Positions 1-7,450 are shown, counted from the stretch's first letter. The stretch is DNA of 9,138 bases from Methanobrevibacter sp. (GCA_009777005.1 WRMT01000106.1:1-9138), one strand, 5' to 3'. Notes: a model not told the origin generated them from the sequence alone. Translations and numbers: made by a program.

Positions 1-260
1 TAATGAGATTATAAATTTATTAATTTATTTAGTTATATATTCTAATTACAATTCAATTATAATGATATTATGATAATATTTCTATTTCAAGCTATAAATA
101 AATACTCAATATAAGAAAACCTATTTTTAAATCTTTAATAAAAAAATTATTATTAAATATCAGTTTTATAAAACTATAAAAAATTGATAAAAATAATAAA
201 AAAAGGAAAGTTGATAAAAAATTTAAAAAAAATAAAGTTAATGAATCAAGAATAAATTAT
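1..260. other. AT-rich flank downstream of aglB, no gene seen
   Basis: I find no coding region or structured RNA here. The stretch is almost entirely A and T. It holds the oligo-T termination signals of aglB (annotated separately) and a perfect 14-bp palindrome, AGTTTTATAAAACT, at 162-175, about 85 bases past the aglB stop. In DNA this poor in G and C, such a palindrome may be chance. Whatever gene lies to the left is outside the window. Confidence 0.6.
198..232 (-). terminator. oligo-T terminator region of aglB
   Basis: Read on the minus strand, three T tracts follow the aglB stop codon within about 65 bases: T8 (225-232), T6 (216-221) and T7 (198-204). Archaeal RNA polymerase commonly terminates at clustered oligo-T tracts without needing a hairpin, and no strong stem precedes these. 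The call rests on position and composition only. In such AT-rich DNA, T runs also occur by chance. Confidence 0.5.
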
Positions 261-3008
261 TTACTTTATTTTCCATAGTAAAACTCTCATTGAAGGATCA
301 GCTTCGGCGTGAACAAGTTCATACGTATCTTGTCCAAATCCACCAAGTATGTACAACTTAGTAAACATAGAATTTTCTAAGTCTTTACTCATGAGTATTG
401 AAGTATATACTCCATCATAACCAAACACGAATAAAGCATGATTTCCATCTTCATTAAGTGTTTCATTTTTCGTTAAAATATCATCTTCTACCATGAATAA
501 TGTGCTAATCTTCACTTCTTCATCGCCTATTATAGGTTTAGCTACTGTACCATTAGGAAAAACAATTTCACTTCCATTATTAGCATATCTTACTACAAAA
601 GAAGCATTGGTTTCATTATCAGGACTTTTAGTCAAAATCGTTTGATATAAAACAGGTAAATTTCCCCAATTAGTTACTAAATTTGTAATATTAGCTTGTT
701 GTCGTCCTCCACTAAGGTTTTCCATTTGCGCTGGAGTATCAGACATTGCATAAGTATAAGGCTCACTTGTTCGTGATTCAAAGTCCCAATTTCCAAAGTA
801 AGTCCACCAATAAGCTTTTCCGACCATATCTGCACTTGCTACAAATATCACAGGTCTTGGATTATCTGGATGAGAATAATTTAATACTTTATCTACTTGT
901 GCTGTGGTTAAGTTGTATTCATTAGTCATTATTGCCCTAGCTTCTTCTTTTGGAAGAGGTAAAGTCTTTACAAGAATTTCAGCAGACTCACCACTACTAT
1001 TTGTGTAATTCTCTAGAGTCAAAATAGCTTTATCACCTGATGTAGCTAACATTTCAAATATACCTGCTGATAATTCCATATCCGATGTTGTCATTGCTTT
1101 GCCAAGCCAATGCGCCCTATAACCAACTTGAGTACCACCATCAGCTGCAGTTTGTCTATTAGCAGCTATTTCAAAAAGATAACCATAATCCCACCAAGAT
1201 ATGATAACTGTATTATTCTCTGTGTTTTCTTTAACCCATGTCATTGAATCCCATAAAGAATCACTATGACCTGGAACGGTTTGAACAGAGGATTGATAAG
1301 CTCCTATAACAGTTGGAGAAATAACAGCTAAGGTGATAATAATCATAACAGCTGTTTTTTTAATTGTTGAGTTTGAAGAAATATTTTTAGTACCATATAT
1401 CGCTATAGCTGCAAAGATTACAATAATCAAAAAGTATAGTATCAAAATCAAAAAGGGCTGTAAGTCCATCAAAAATTCTGGTATCATATAACCCATATTT
1501 ACCAGAGTTTGAATTGGATAAACTGCTAAAAAAGCCCCAATAACCGATATGACAATTAAGGTTACATCATTGTCCACTTTGTTTTTAATATACATTACTG
1601 CATACCCAACAAATATTCCAGCAGCTAAGCTTGAAGGAATTACAAGTTGCAATATGAACCTTGAACCCTGAGAAATAGCTAATGCAGATAATCCTATCCA
1701 TACAACAAATAAAGTTAAGTAAAGTAGAGTTTCACGCTTACTCTTATTTATTTGATCTACAGTTTTAAGACTACCTAAAGTAGAATCCATAAATGAGTTT
1801 CCATTATTCTCATTACCTAATTTAGATACTGCTTTTCTCTGATTTTTTGGAGGTTTCCCTGTTCCATTGTCAGTTCTAATAGATCGAAGAGTCCAAAGTC
1901 TTTGTGCAAAGAGGAATAGTATTGTTAAAACTCCGAAAAATACTACTATGCCCCCAATACCATTTATGACTCCTCCTGCACCAGACAAAAATGCTCCTTC
2001 CAGTCCTCCAGAGATAAGATTCATAAGTTGAAGTTCTCCAATAGATATCAGCACATTAGGATAGTCAGCTGTTGCCTGAATCGAAGATTGAAGTTGTGTT
2101 GCACCAGCTAAATCCATGAAAGCAGTAATGGTCTTTTCAAGGTTTCCAGTAATAGTTACAACAACAAAACCTACAATAGCTATTAAGAATATTGAAAATA
2201 TTTCTCTTTGATTAATAAACCAATGTAACATATTAGGATAGTCTTTAATTGGTTTAATTAAATCTATTTTCATTAAGAATCCTATTATTAAATATACTAT
2301 GACAAATAATACTAGAACAGCAGTAACAAAAGTATAACCTGTCCATGACAATGAAAATAGCAAAATACACACTAATGAAAGCAAAGCAAAGATTATCCTA
2401 TATATTAATTTATCATTCCTTATACTCTCTATAAAGAATAAAACAATGAAAATAGGAAAGGTTATTTGGAACATATCTGTATCAAAAAAACCTGCAAAAG
2501 TATGCCCAAAGTAACTTGGAGCAAGGGATACAAGTAATGCTGCAGTGATTCCACCATAATCATTTGTAATCCTTCTAACAAATATATAAGCAGGTATAGC
2601 TGCAAGTGAAGCTATTATAGCTCCTGTCCAAAATGCAACTTCTCTTACAGACATGACCGAAAACATATTAGCCAAATAATGTAAAAAAGTCGTCGCATAC
2701 ATAATCATTGGTTCATATTCAACTGGGAGTCCATCTGGAGAAAAACGATGCATATCCCAAGGACCTCCATCCTGAATGGTATCTCCAAAATGACCATTAT
2801 CTACATAGTTTTGTGTTAAACGTAAGTTAAAATATGAATCCATTTCACTAAAGTAAGGTAGACCATTAGAATCAATGAAAGTGTCTTTATATTCTTCTGA
2901 AACTATTGACAAATTATAAGCATTTGCCCGTAATAAGAATGCAAAAAAGACCAATATTAATACTATAGCTACCGACTTAAGTATTGTTAAAGTTTTCTTT
3001 TTATTCAT
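261..3008 (-). CDS. aglB: AglB, archaeal oligosaccharyltransferase (STT3 family)
   Basis: This is the catalytic subunit of N-glycosylation. It transfers a glycan from a dolichol-linked carrier to Asn in N-X-S/T sequons on the outer face of the membrane. Counting from the chosen start (915 residues), there is a first membrane helix near 10-28. A long external loop follows, carrying the first metal-binding Asp in EMDSYF (D57). A second acidic motif is FFDTD (D176, D178), and SIGE at 322-325 fits the SVSE/TIxE loop motif. Roughly 13 membrane segments run to about residue 570. The C-terminal globular domain opens with the signature WWDYG at 605-609 and has a DK-like motif, DMVGK, at 727-731. ATG at 3008 is preferred because AGAGG lies 6 bases upstream of it. 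The in-frame ATG at 3032 has no such site and would add only MNNNKRFF. A hydrophilic segment of about 53 residues (375-427) interrupts the membrane region. The family assignment is secure. Confidence 0.95.
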   Translation of the reverse strand: MNKKKTLTILKSVAIVLILVFFAFLLRANAYNLSIVSEEYKDTFIDSNGLPYFSEMDSYFNLRLTQNYVDNGHFGDTIQDGGPWDMHRFSPDGLPVEYEPMIMYATTFLHYLANMFSVMSVREVAFWTGAIIASLAAIPAYIFVRRITNDYGGITAALLVSLAPSYFGHTFAGFFDTDMFQITFPIFIVLFFIESIRNDKLIYRIIFALLSLVCILLFSLSWTGYTFVTAVLVLFVIVYLIIGFLMKIDLIKPIKDYPNMLHWFINQREIFSIFLIAIVGFVVVTITGNLEKTITAFMDLAGATQLQSSIQATADYPNVLISIGELQLMNLISGGLEGAFLSGAGGVINGIGGIVVFFGVLTILFLFAQRLWTLRSIRTDNGTGKPPKNQRKAVSKLGNENNGNSFMDSTLGSLKTVDQINKSKRETLLYLTLFVVWIGLSALAISQGSRFILQLVIPSSLAAGIFVGYAVMYIKNKVDNDVTLIVISVIGAFLAVYPIQTLVNMGYMIPEFLMDLQPFLILILYFLIIVIFAAIAIYGTKNISSNSTIKKTAVMIIITLAVISPTVIGAYQSSVQTVPGHSDSLWDSMTWVKENTENNTVIISWWDYGYLFEIAANRQTAADGGTQVGYRAHWLGKAMTTSDMELSAGIFEMLATSGDKAILTLENYTNSSGESAEILVKTLPLPKEEARAIMTNEYNLTTAQVDKVLNYSHPDNPRPVIFVASADMVGKAYWWTYFGNWDFESRTSEPYTYAMSDTPAQMENLSGGRQQANITNLVTNWGNLPVLYQTILTKSPDNETNASFVVRYANNGSEIVFPNGTVAKPIIGDEEVKISTLFMVEDDILTKNETLNEDGNHALFVFGYDGVYTSILMSKDLENSMFTKLYILGGFGQDTYELVHAEADPSMRVLLWKIK

Positions 3009-3014
3009 AAAAAA

Positions 3015-3019
3015 CCTCT
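3015..3019 (-). promoter_or_regulatory. ribosome binding site deciding the aglB start
   Basis: On the minus strand AGAGG is followed by six T and then the ATG at 3008, a normal archaeal Shine-Dalgarno spacing. The site lies inside the longer reading frame that would begin at 3032. No purine-rich site precedes that upstream ATG, so the downstream Met is the likelier start. Confidence 0.7.
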
Positions 3020-3052
3020 TATTATTATTCATTAATTAGTAAAAAATACACA

Positions 3053-3060
3053 TTTTATAT
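3053..3060 (-). promoter_or_regulatory. candidate TATA box of aglB
   Basis: Minus-strand ATATAAAA lies about 45-52 bases upstream of the preferred aglB ATG (3008). With the usual archaeal distance of 25-30 bases from TATA box to start site, transcription would begin near 3028-3035. That gives a leader of about 20-27 bases carrying the AGAGG site, and it would leave the ATG at 3032 at or upstream of the transcript end. This is an inference: TATA-like strings are frequent in DNA of this composition. Confidence 0.3.
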
Positions 3061-3319
3061 CAATAATTATTTATTTAAAAATAATCTGAATTTTAAAATT
3101 TAATGCATAAAATCAATATTAAAACTATTATTGCATACTTTATAATTTAAAATTAATCAGATGAAATTAAAAAAATTAATAATTAAATAACCTTATACCT
3201 TTTTTTTAATTAATTTATTAATAAAAATTAATAATATTAAAAAATTAATATATTATAAAAAAAATATTTTTTAAAATTCAAATTGTTATCTATATCTCTT
3301 TTAATATTTATAAACTACA

Positions 3320-3330
3320 TTTATATACTA
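3320..3330 (+). promoter_or_regulatory. plus-strand TATA-like box, possible ncRNA promoter
   Basis: TTTATATACTA reads on the plus strand and contains TTTATATA, close to the TATA-box consensus known for methanogens. If active, transcription would start near 3345-3355 and run rightward through the two hairpins at 3437-3467, antisense to the end of topA if not stopped. There is no plus-strand gene to serve, so this is either a promoter for a small RNA or a chance match in AT-rich DNA. Confidence 0.2.
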
Positions 3331-3436
3331 CATTATTTTTTATTTTTTCACTATTTTAAAAAAATTTTGAGTCAAGTTAAAGTTGTTTAAAATAAACTTA
3401 ATAAATTGAAATTGATTAAAGCAAGATAATGAACTA

Positions 3437-3467
3437 GACTTTGCAAGTCATGGTTAATTATTAATCA
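3437..3467. repeat. two adjacent small inverted repeats in the topA-aglB spacer
   Basis: GACTT-TGC-AAGTC (3437-3449) is followed one base later by TGGTTA-ATTAT-TAATCA (3451-3467). The second pairs over six positions as RNA if one G-U pair is allowed when read on the plus strand. They sit in the least AT-rich part of this spacer. They could be a small structured RNA, a leader element or chance. Stems of 5-6 pairs are weak evidence. Confidence 0.3.
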
Positions 3468-3573
3468 ATATTAAATAAGATGGATTTATAGTGCGTATGT
3501 CATATGTATTATAAATATATTTCTATCTTTATTATTATAAACTAAATGATAAAATGACAAAACAAATAAATTC

Positions 3574-3582
3574 AAAAAAAAA
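3574..3582 (-). terminator. oligo-T terminator of topA
   Basis: Minus-strand T9 lies 12 bases beyond the topA TAG stop (3595-3597). A perfect 14-bp palindrome, GAAATAGCTATTTC (3588-3601), overlaps the stop codon just ahead of the T tract. It could form a short stem, though archaeal termination does not require one. Position and composition together make this the best-supported terminator in the window. Confidence 0.65.
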
Positions 3583-3594
3583 GCTCTGAAATAG

Positions 3595-5751
3595 CTATTT
3601 CTTCTTATTGGATATATTTTCAAGTTCATCTAACGAACAAGTAAATTTACATTTAGGAAATCCACTGCACCCCACAAAATCACCATATCTGCCTGATCTT
3701 TTTAATAAGTCATTGTCACATTCTGGACAAATTCCTACAATTTCAGGAGCAGCTGAGGCATTATTTTGTTTTCCACATTTTGGATCAAGACATGCATGTT
3801 GGCGAGGTTTGCCAAATGAAATCATAGCTAATCCACATTTTTCACAAGTTTTCTTTAAAATAGTAGCTCCTTTAGGTAAAGAGTACGAAACATTACAATC
3901 TGGATAACTAGAACAACCTACAAAATGGCTTTTATTTCTTGGTGAATACCTTGTAATAAGATCACCACCACAAGCACATTTTCCGATAATTCTACTTTCT
4001 TGATAAGCATCATAAAGTTTTTCACCAATTTTTGATTCATTCTTTTCAATATCACCAAGAATAGTTAATACTTCTTTTTTAGCTCCTTCAATAACTTTTT
4101 CCTTAGTTATTTTATCAGCCATTATACTTTCAAGGTCTTTTTCAAATTGACGAGTTAATTCTTCACTAGTTAAATTTTTACAGTGCTGCCTAAGGTTATC
4201 TATAATATTTTCTCCTAATTGATTAACTTCAATTTTTTTCCCAGAAATGTATTTTCTATCATATAACTTAGCTATTATATCTGCTCTTGTAGCTTTTGTT
4301 CCAAGTTCTCTTTTTTCTAATTCTTTTATAAGGGATGCTTCATTATATCGAGCAGGAGGTTTGGTTTCCTTTTCTTCAGATATTATTTCATTACATTTTA
4401 GAATATCTCCTTTTTTAATCTTTGGAAACTCGTCATCTTCAATTTTACGGAAAGGATAATGTTTTAACCATCCCATATATGAAACTCTTTTCCTTCTAAA
4501 AGAAAAATCTTCATTAGCTATTTTAAGCTCAGTTTTCATACTCTCCATTTTTGAATTTTCAGAAAAAACACTGATGAATCTATAAACAATTAATTCATAA
4601 ACTTTAAGTTCATCTTTATCTAATTTTTTAGGAATGGTACCTGTTGGATGAATAGCTGGATGAGCAGCATCTTCTTTTTTACCTTCATTTGGTTTTAATG
4701 GTTTTGGAAGGGTGTCTATGTGTTCTTTGAAAGTGGCACTTTTAGATAACTCTTTAAAGATCTTTTTAAATTCTAAACTTTCAGGAAGTTTTTGAGATGA
4801 TGTACGAGGATAAGAAGCATATCCTTCAGTATAAAGGTTTTGTGCTATAATTTGTGTTTTTTTAGGACTGAAACCAAAAACTCCATAGGATTCAGACTGA
4901 AGTCCTCCTAAGTTAAAAGGAATAGGAGGTTTTCTTGTAGTTTCTGTAACTTTTACATTAGAAACAAGTGCATCTTCACCTTTGCATTTTTCAAATATTT
5001 CTTCAGCTAATTTCTTGTCAAAAATCTTGCCTTTTTTATGGTCTGCAATTATTTCTCCTTCAAGAAGTGCCTTTATCATCCAGTATGGTTCTGGAACAAA
5101 TTTTTTAATTAGTTTTTCCCTATCAACCAAAATAGCTAAACTCGGAGTTTGAACACGACCAGCAGACAATTTTAAAAACCTAGATTTAGCTTTTTTAACA
5201 CTTTGCATTAAAGCTCTTGAAATATTAACCCCAAAAAAGTAGTCGAGTATGTGTCTAGCTATTCCACTATCTACCTGATGAATATCAACATCAATCATAT
5301 TGTCATATGCTTTTAAAATATCTTTTTTTGTAAGTGTTGAAAATTTCATTCTAGTTGCATTGTCAGTTGAATTAGGACCACAAGCATATTTTAAAGCATT
5401 ATAACCAATCAATGTTCCTTCAATATCGTAATCACATGCATGAATAAACTTATCAGCATTTTTAGAAAATTTTTTTATAGCATAAACATAATCTTTTACA
5501 TATTTTTTGTTTTTATCCAATTCATATAGAGGTGCCCAATTTAAATCAAAAAATACTTTTTCTTTTGGATTTTTTGGAGTTAAAGAATATAAATGACCTA
5601 CAGCAGATAAAATAGTTATTTTTTTTCCATCCTCTTCAATTTCCCAGTAAGCTACTTTTTTATTATATTTTTTCTTTTTTGCATTAGAAGATAAAGCCAT
5701 AGCTATTTTTTCAGATGATTTTGGCTTCTCACAAACAATTACTTCATGCAT
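3595..5751 (-). CDS. topA: DNA topoisomerase I, type IA (archaeal)
   Basis: The enzyme relaxes negative supercoils by cutting one DNA strand through a 5'-phosphotyrosine link and passing the other strand. In 718 residues it shows an N-terminal TOPRIM domain with E8 (VCEKPK) and the Mg-binding acidic triad D107, D109 and E111 in HACDYDIEG. SAGRVQTP follows at 196-203, then the active-site tyrosine in SYPRTSSQ (Y314, with R316), and AHPAIHPTG further on. Three C4 zinc-finger modules close the protein: C592/C594/C613/C619, C636/C639/C654/C659 and C675/C678/C695/C701. Bacterial enzymes usually have DxDRE at the acidic motif; the Ile here fits the archaeal branch as I know it. Length is normal. 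The ATG at 5751 is supported by GTGAT just upstream. Oligo-T follows the stop, so it is probably transcribed alone. The assignment is secure. Confidence 0.97.
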   Translation of the reverse strand: MHEVIVCEKPKSSEKIAMALSSNAKKKKYNKKVAYWEIEEDGKKITILSAVGHLYSLTPKNPKEKVFFDLNWAPLYELDKNKKYVKDYVYAIKKFSKNADKFIHACDYDIEGTLIGYNALKYACGPNSTDNATRMKFSTLTKKDILKAYDNMIDVDIHQVDSGIARHILDYFFGVNISRALMQSVKKAKSRFLKLSAGRVQTPSLAILVDREKLIKKFVPEPYWMIKALLEGEIIADHKKGKIFDKKLAEEIFEKCKGEDALVSNVKVTETTRKPPIPFNLGGLQSESYGVFGFSPKKTQIIAQNLYTEGYASYPRTSSQKLPESLEFKKIFKELSKSATFKEHIDTLPKPLKPNEGKKEDAAHPAIHPTGTIPKKLDKDELKVYELIVYRFISVFSENSKMESMKTELKIANEDFSFRRKRVSYMGWLKHYPFRKIEDDEFPKIKKGDILKCNEIISEEKETKPPARYNEASLIKELEKRELGTKATRADIIAKLYDRKYISGKKIEVNQLGENIIDNLRQHCKNLTSEELTRQFEKDLESIMADKITKEKVIEGAKKEVLTILGDIEKNESKIGEKLYDAYQESRIIGKCACGGDLITRYSPRNKSHFVGCSSYPDCNVSYSLPKGATILKKTCEKCGLAMISFGKPRQHACLDPKCGKQNNASAAPEIVGICPECDNDLLKRSGRYGDFVGCSGFPKCKFTCSLDELENISNKKK

Positions 5752-5754
5752 AAT

Positions 5755-5759
5755 ATCAC
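5755..5759 (-). promoter_or_regulatory. ribosome binding site of topA
   Basis: Minus-strand GTGAT lies 3 bases before the ATG at 5751. It matches the right-hand part of the GGAGGTGAT anti-16S consensus of methanogens, whose position puts GTGAT this close to the start codon. It supports the annotated start. No stronger site is seen nearby. Confidence 0.55.
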
Positions 5760-5968
5760 GGACTAGACTAATAATAAAAAAAAATGAAATTAAAAAATTT
5801 TGATATTCCTTTAAATCACATACAATGATAATTTTTTTAACTTTACAATATTAATTATCTTAAATTAACTTGATTTTATAAAAATACTATTAAAAGTATT
5901 ATTTAAATTTTCCCTAATTTTGTACAGTAAATTCTATGAAGTTCTTAAAAAATAAATTTTTAGCTATT

Positions 5969-6008
5969 AAAATCTTAGATTTTATATGGATAAAAAATCT
6001 TCGATTTT
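5969..6008. repeat. twin near-identical 15-bp hairpins
   Basis: AAAATC-TTA-GATTTT (5969-5983) and AAAATC-TTC-GATTTT (5994-6008) have the same perfect 6-bp arms, differ in a single loop base, and start 25 bases apart. They lie about 220-260 bases upstream of the topA start on its coding strand. They could be a duplicated protein-binding site, a structured RNA segment or a fragment of a dispersed repeat. Near-identity of the two copies makes chance less likely than for the other short palindromes here. Confidence 0.5.
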
Positions 6009-6490
6009 CTAAGAATATGTTTCATGATTAAAATAATAGTGAATTTTAATTTATAAAAAGAATAAATGATACTTATTTAAAATATTTATAAAATAAGGTT
6101 TTACAAACTTTAATTTTCTTTTAATTAAGATTATTATTCTTTGTTGATTATTAAAACTAGAATAATTAATTTAAAGTTTTCTTGAATTTAGATGTTTTAA
6201 AATTTAATAAATTTATTAATATAGATTAATATTTATCATTCTTATTAAAATCTTTATTAAAACATTCATAATATTAAATATTATTTAAAAATTAATATAA
6301 ATATCTTAATTATTAATTAAATAAAAATAATTCATTAATTACTAAAATTAGCTATTAATCTCAAATGAAAATTAAATATAAAAATTAAACCATTAAAGGT
6401 AAAATAAAAATTGAAAATCAATCTTTAAAATTAAAATAAACTATTAAAACAAAGATAAAATTCTTAAACGAGTTTAAACTATTATTAAAT

Positions 6491-6535
6491 TAATATAAAC
6501 TAAATTAAACATAGCTAAATTAATAAAAACTAAAT
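6491..6535. repeat. degenerate 15-bp tandem repeat
   Basis: CTAAATTAA recurs at 6500-6508, 6515-6523 and 6530-6538, exactly 15 bases apart, inside units that otherwise vary (6491-6505, 6506-6520, 6521-6535). The composition is nearly pure A/T, so this may be simple slippage. Confidence 0.35.
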
Positions 6536-7086
6536 TAATAATTAAAAATACAAATAATAAAAATTAAATATAATCATATTTAAAATGATAATGAAATGAA
6601 AAAGAAAAAATGCAAAAAGAGTAGGAAATAGAAAAAATAAGACAAATTATATATTGAATAGAAAAATAAGGATTATAAACCTTGATCGAATTATAAAAAA
6701 ACTTAAAAATTGATGTAATTATGAGTAAATAGTTTAAAATTATTTATTTAACTTAAAATTCTGTGTAACAAATTATAATTAAAAATAAATAGCTATTATA
6801 AATTTTAATTCAAAAATAAACAATGTGAAAATTTGATTTTTATTAAAAATTTAAAAAATAGAAGATTCTTAGAGCTTAGAAAAATAAAAATTATCTAACA
6901 TTTAAAAATAGGAGTTTTTTAAAGTTTAAAAACTTTTCTTATATCCTTATAGATTAAAATAGTTGAATATGAAAAAAATTTTTATTAAAAAAATAATTGT
7001 TTAAAATAGTAAAAAGAAATACTGAGGACAAATAAATAAAAAAATTTAAAATAGACAAGTATTATTAAAACAAACAATTATTAGCT

Positions 7087-7101
7087 AAAAAAAGAAAAAA
7101 A
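7087..7101 (-). terminator. oligo-T terminator of the small CxxC gene
   Basis: Read on the minus strand, two T7 tracts separated by a single C begin 7 bases after the TAA stop (7109-7111). Clustered T tracts right behind a stop codon are the usual archaeal termination signal, and their presence mildly supports the small gene being real. Confidence 0.55.
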
Positions 7102-7108
7102 TAAGGGA

Positions 7109-7300
7109 TTATAAATCTTCCCTATAAAAACCATAAAATTCACTGCAATATCCACACATGGGATATTTATCATAATGATAATGACTATCATTATCTTCAT
7201 TAATATTAAATTTTACACCACAAATATAACATATTTCAATTTTTTCATTTTCTGCCTTTTTTTGATTGGGAAACTTATCTTTTATAATTTCATTCTTCAT
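7109..7300 (-). CDS. small protein with two CxxC motifs, function unknown
   Basis: I do not recognise a named family. The 63-residue product has a charged N-terminal third (residues 1-22) and then a compact candidate metal site: C24-Y-I-C27-G, H40 and H42 in SHYHYDKYP, and C49-G-Y-C52, followed by an aromatic tail (EFYGFYRED). The two CxxC pairs 25 residues apart with nearby His suggest a zinc ribbon or treble-clef-like fold; metal binding is inferred. ATG at 7300 is chosen because GGTG lies 5 bases upstream. A GTG two codons earlier (7306) overlaps that site and is less likely. The gene stands alone, 1.36 kb from topA and 276 bases from the coiled-coil gene, and is followed by T tracts. It may be a small regulatory or nucleic-acid-binding protein, but nothing in the context says which. 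Confidence 0.65.
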   Translation of the reverse strand: MKNEIIKDKFPNQKKAENEKIEICYICGVKFNINEDNDSHYHYDKYPMCGYCSEFYGFYREDL

Positions 7301-7305
7301 TACCA

Positions 7306-7309
7306 CACC
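7306..7309 (-). promoter_or_regulatory. ribosome binding site of the small CxxC gene
   Basis: Minus-strand GGTG, part of the GGAGGTGAT consensus, lies 5 bases before ATG at 7300. It favours that codon over the in-frame GTG at 7306, which would consume the site. Confidence 0.45.
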
Positions 7310-7329
7310 ATGAAAAAAATGAGCTATTT

Positions 7330-7347
7330 GAATTAGTTAATTAATTC
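7330..7347. repeat. inverted repeat upstream of the small CxxC gene
   Basis: GAATTA-GTTAAT-TAATTC has perfect 6-bp arms around a 6-bp centre. It sits about 30-47 bases upstream of the ATG at 7300, where the TATA box or start site would be expected. It could be an operator or part of the core promoter. AT-rich composition makes chance a real alternative. Confidence 0.3.
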
Positions 7348-7450
7348 CGAATAGTTTAAAAAATTTATGAAAAGGAGCATTTTAAATTAGATGTAAAATT
7401 CAAAATTAAAGTGGAAATAGCTGATTAATTATAATTAAGTAGTTATAAAT

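Larger units (their letters stand above)
3033..3594. other. 562-bp spacer between topA and aglB, no gene seen
   Basis: I found no supportable reading frame. From the topA side it holds the topA terminator (3574-3582), then a slightly less AT-rich patch at about 3420-3500 with two adjacent small inverted repeats, a plus-strand TATA-like string near 3320, and then the aglB promoter region. The length suggests that aglB is transcribed from its own promoter rather than by read-through from topA. A short untranslated RNA in the middle is possible but not shown. Confidence 0.5.
5752..7108. other. 1.36-kb AT-rich spacer, no convincing gene
   Basis: I found no reading frame on either strand with a plausible start, ribosome site and product, and no tRNA-like or C/D-box-like structure. 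G+C falls to about 8% in places (5 of 60 bases at 6481-6540). The topA promoter should lie in the leftmost 100-130 bases; minus-strand TATAAAAT near 5873-5880 and ATTTAAAG near 5812-5819 are candidates, but neither is compelling. Other contents are a hairpin AATACT-ATTAAA-AGTATT (5883-5900), twin hairpins (5969-6008), TTAAAC-GA-GTTTAA (6464-6477), a loose 15-bp periodicity (6491-6535) and AAAGTTT-AA-AAACTTT (6921-6936). It could be the remains of a lost gene or element, but nothing recognisable survives. Confidence 0.55.

Noticed and set aside
3608..3907. Plus-strand open frame of 99 codons opposite the topA zinc-finger region
   Set aside because: It is antisense to a conserved coding region whose Cys and Gly codons suppress stops on the other strand. 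It has no recognisable domain and no ribosome site that I can see.
4247..4459. Plus-strand open frame of 70 codons inside topA
   Set aside because: It is fully antisense to conserved topoisomerase sequence and shows no family features, so it is a shadow of topA.
5880..6020. Remnant of an insertion sequence or miniature transposable element
   Set aside because: Several short hairpins suggested it, but I found no matching terminal inverted repeats at two ends, no target duplication and no transposase fragment in translation.
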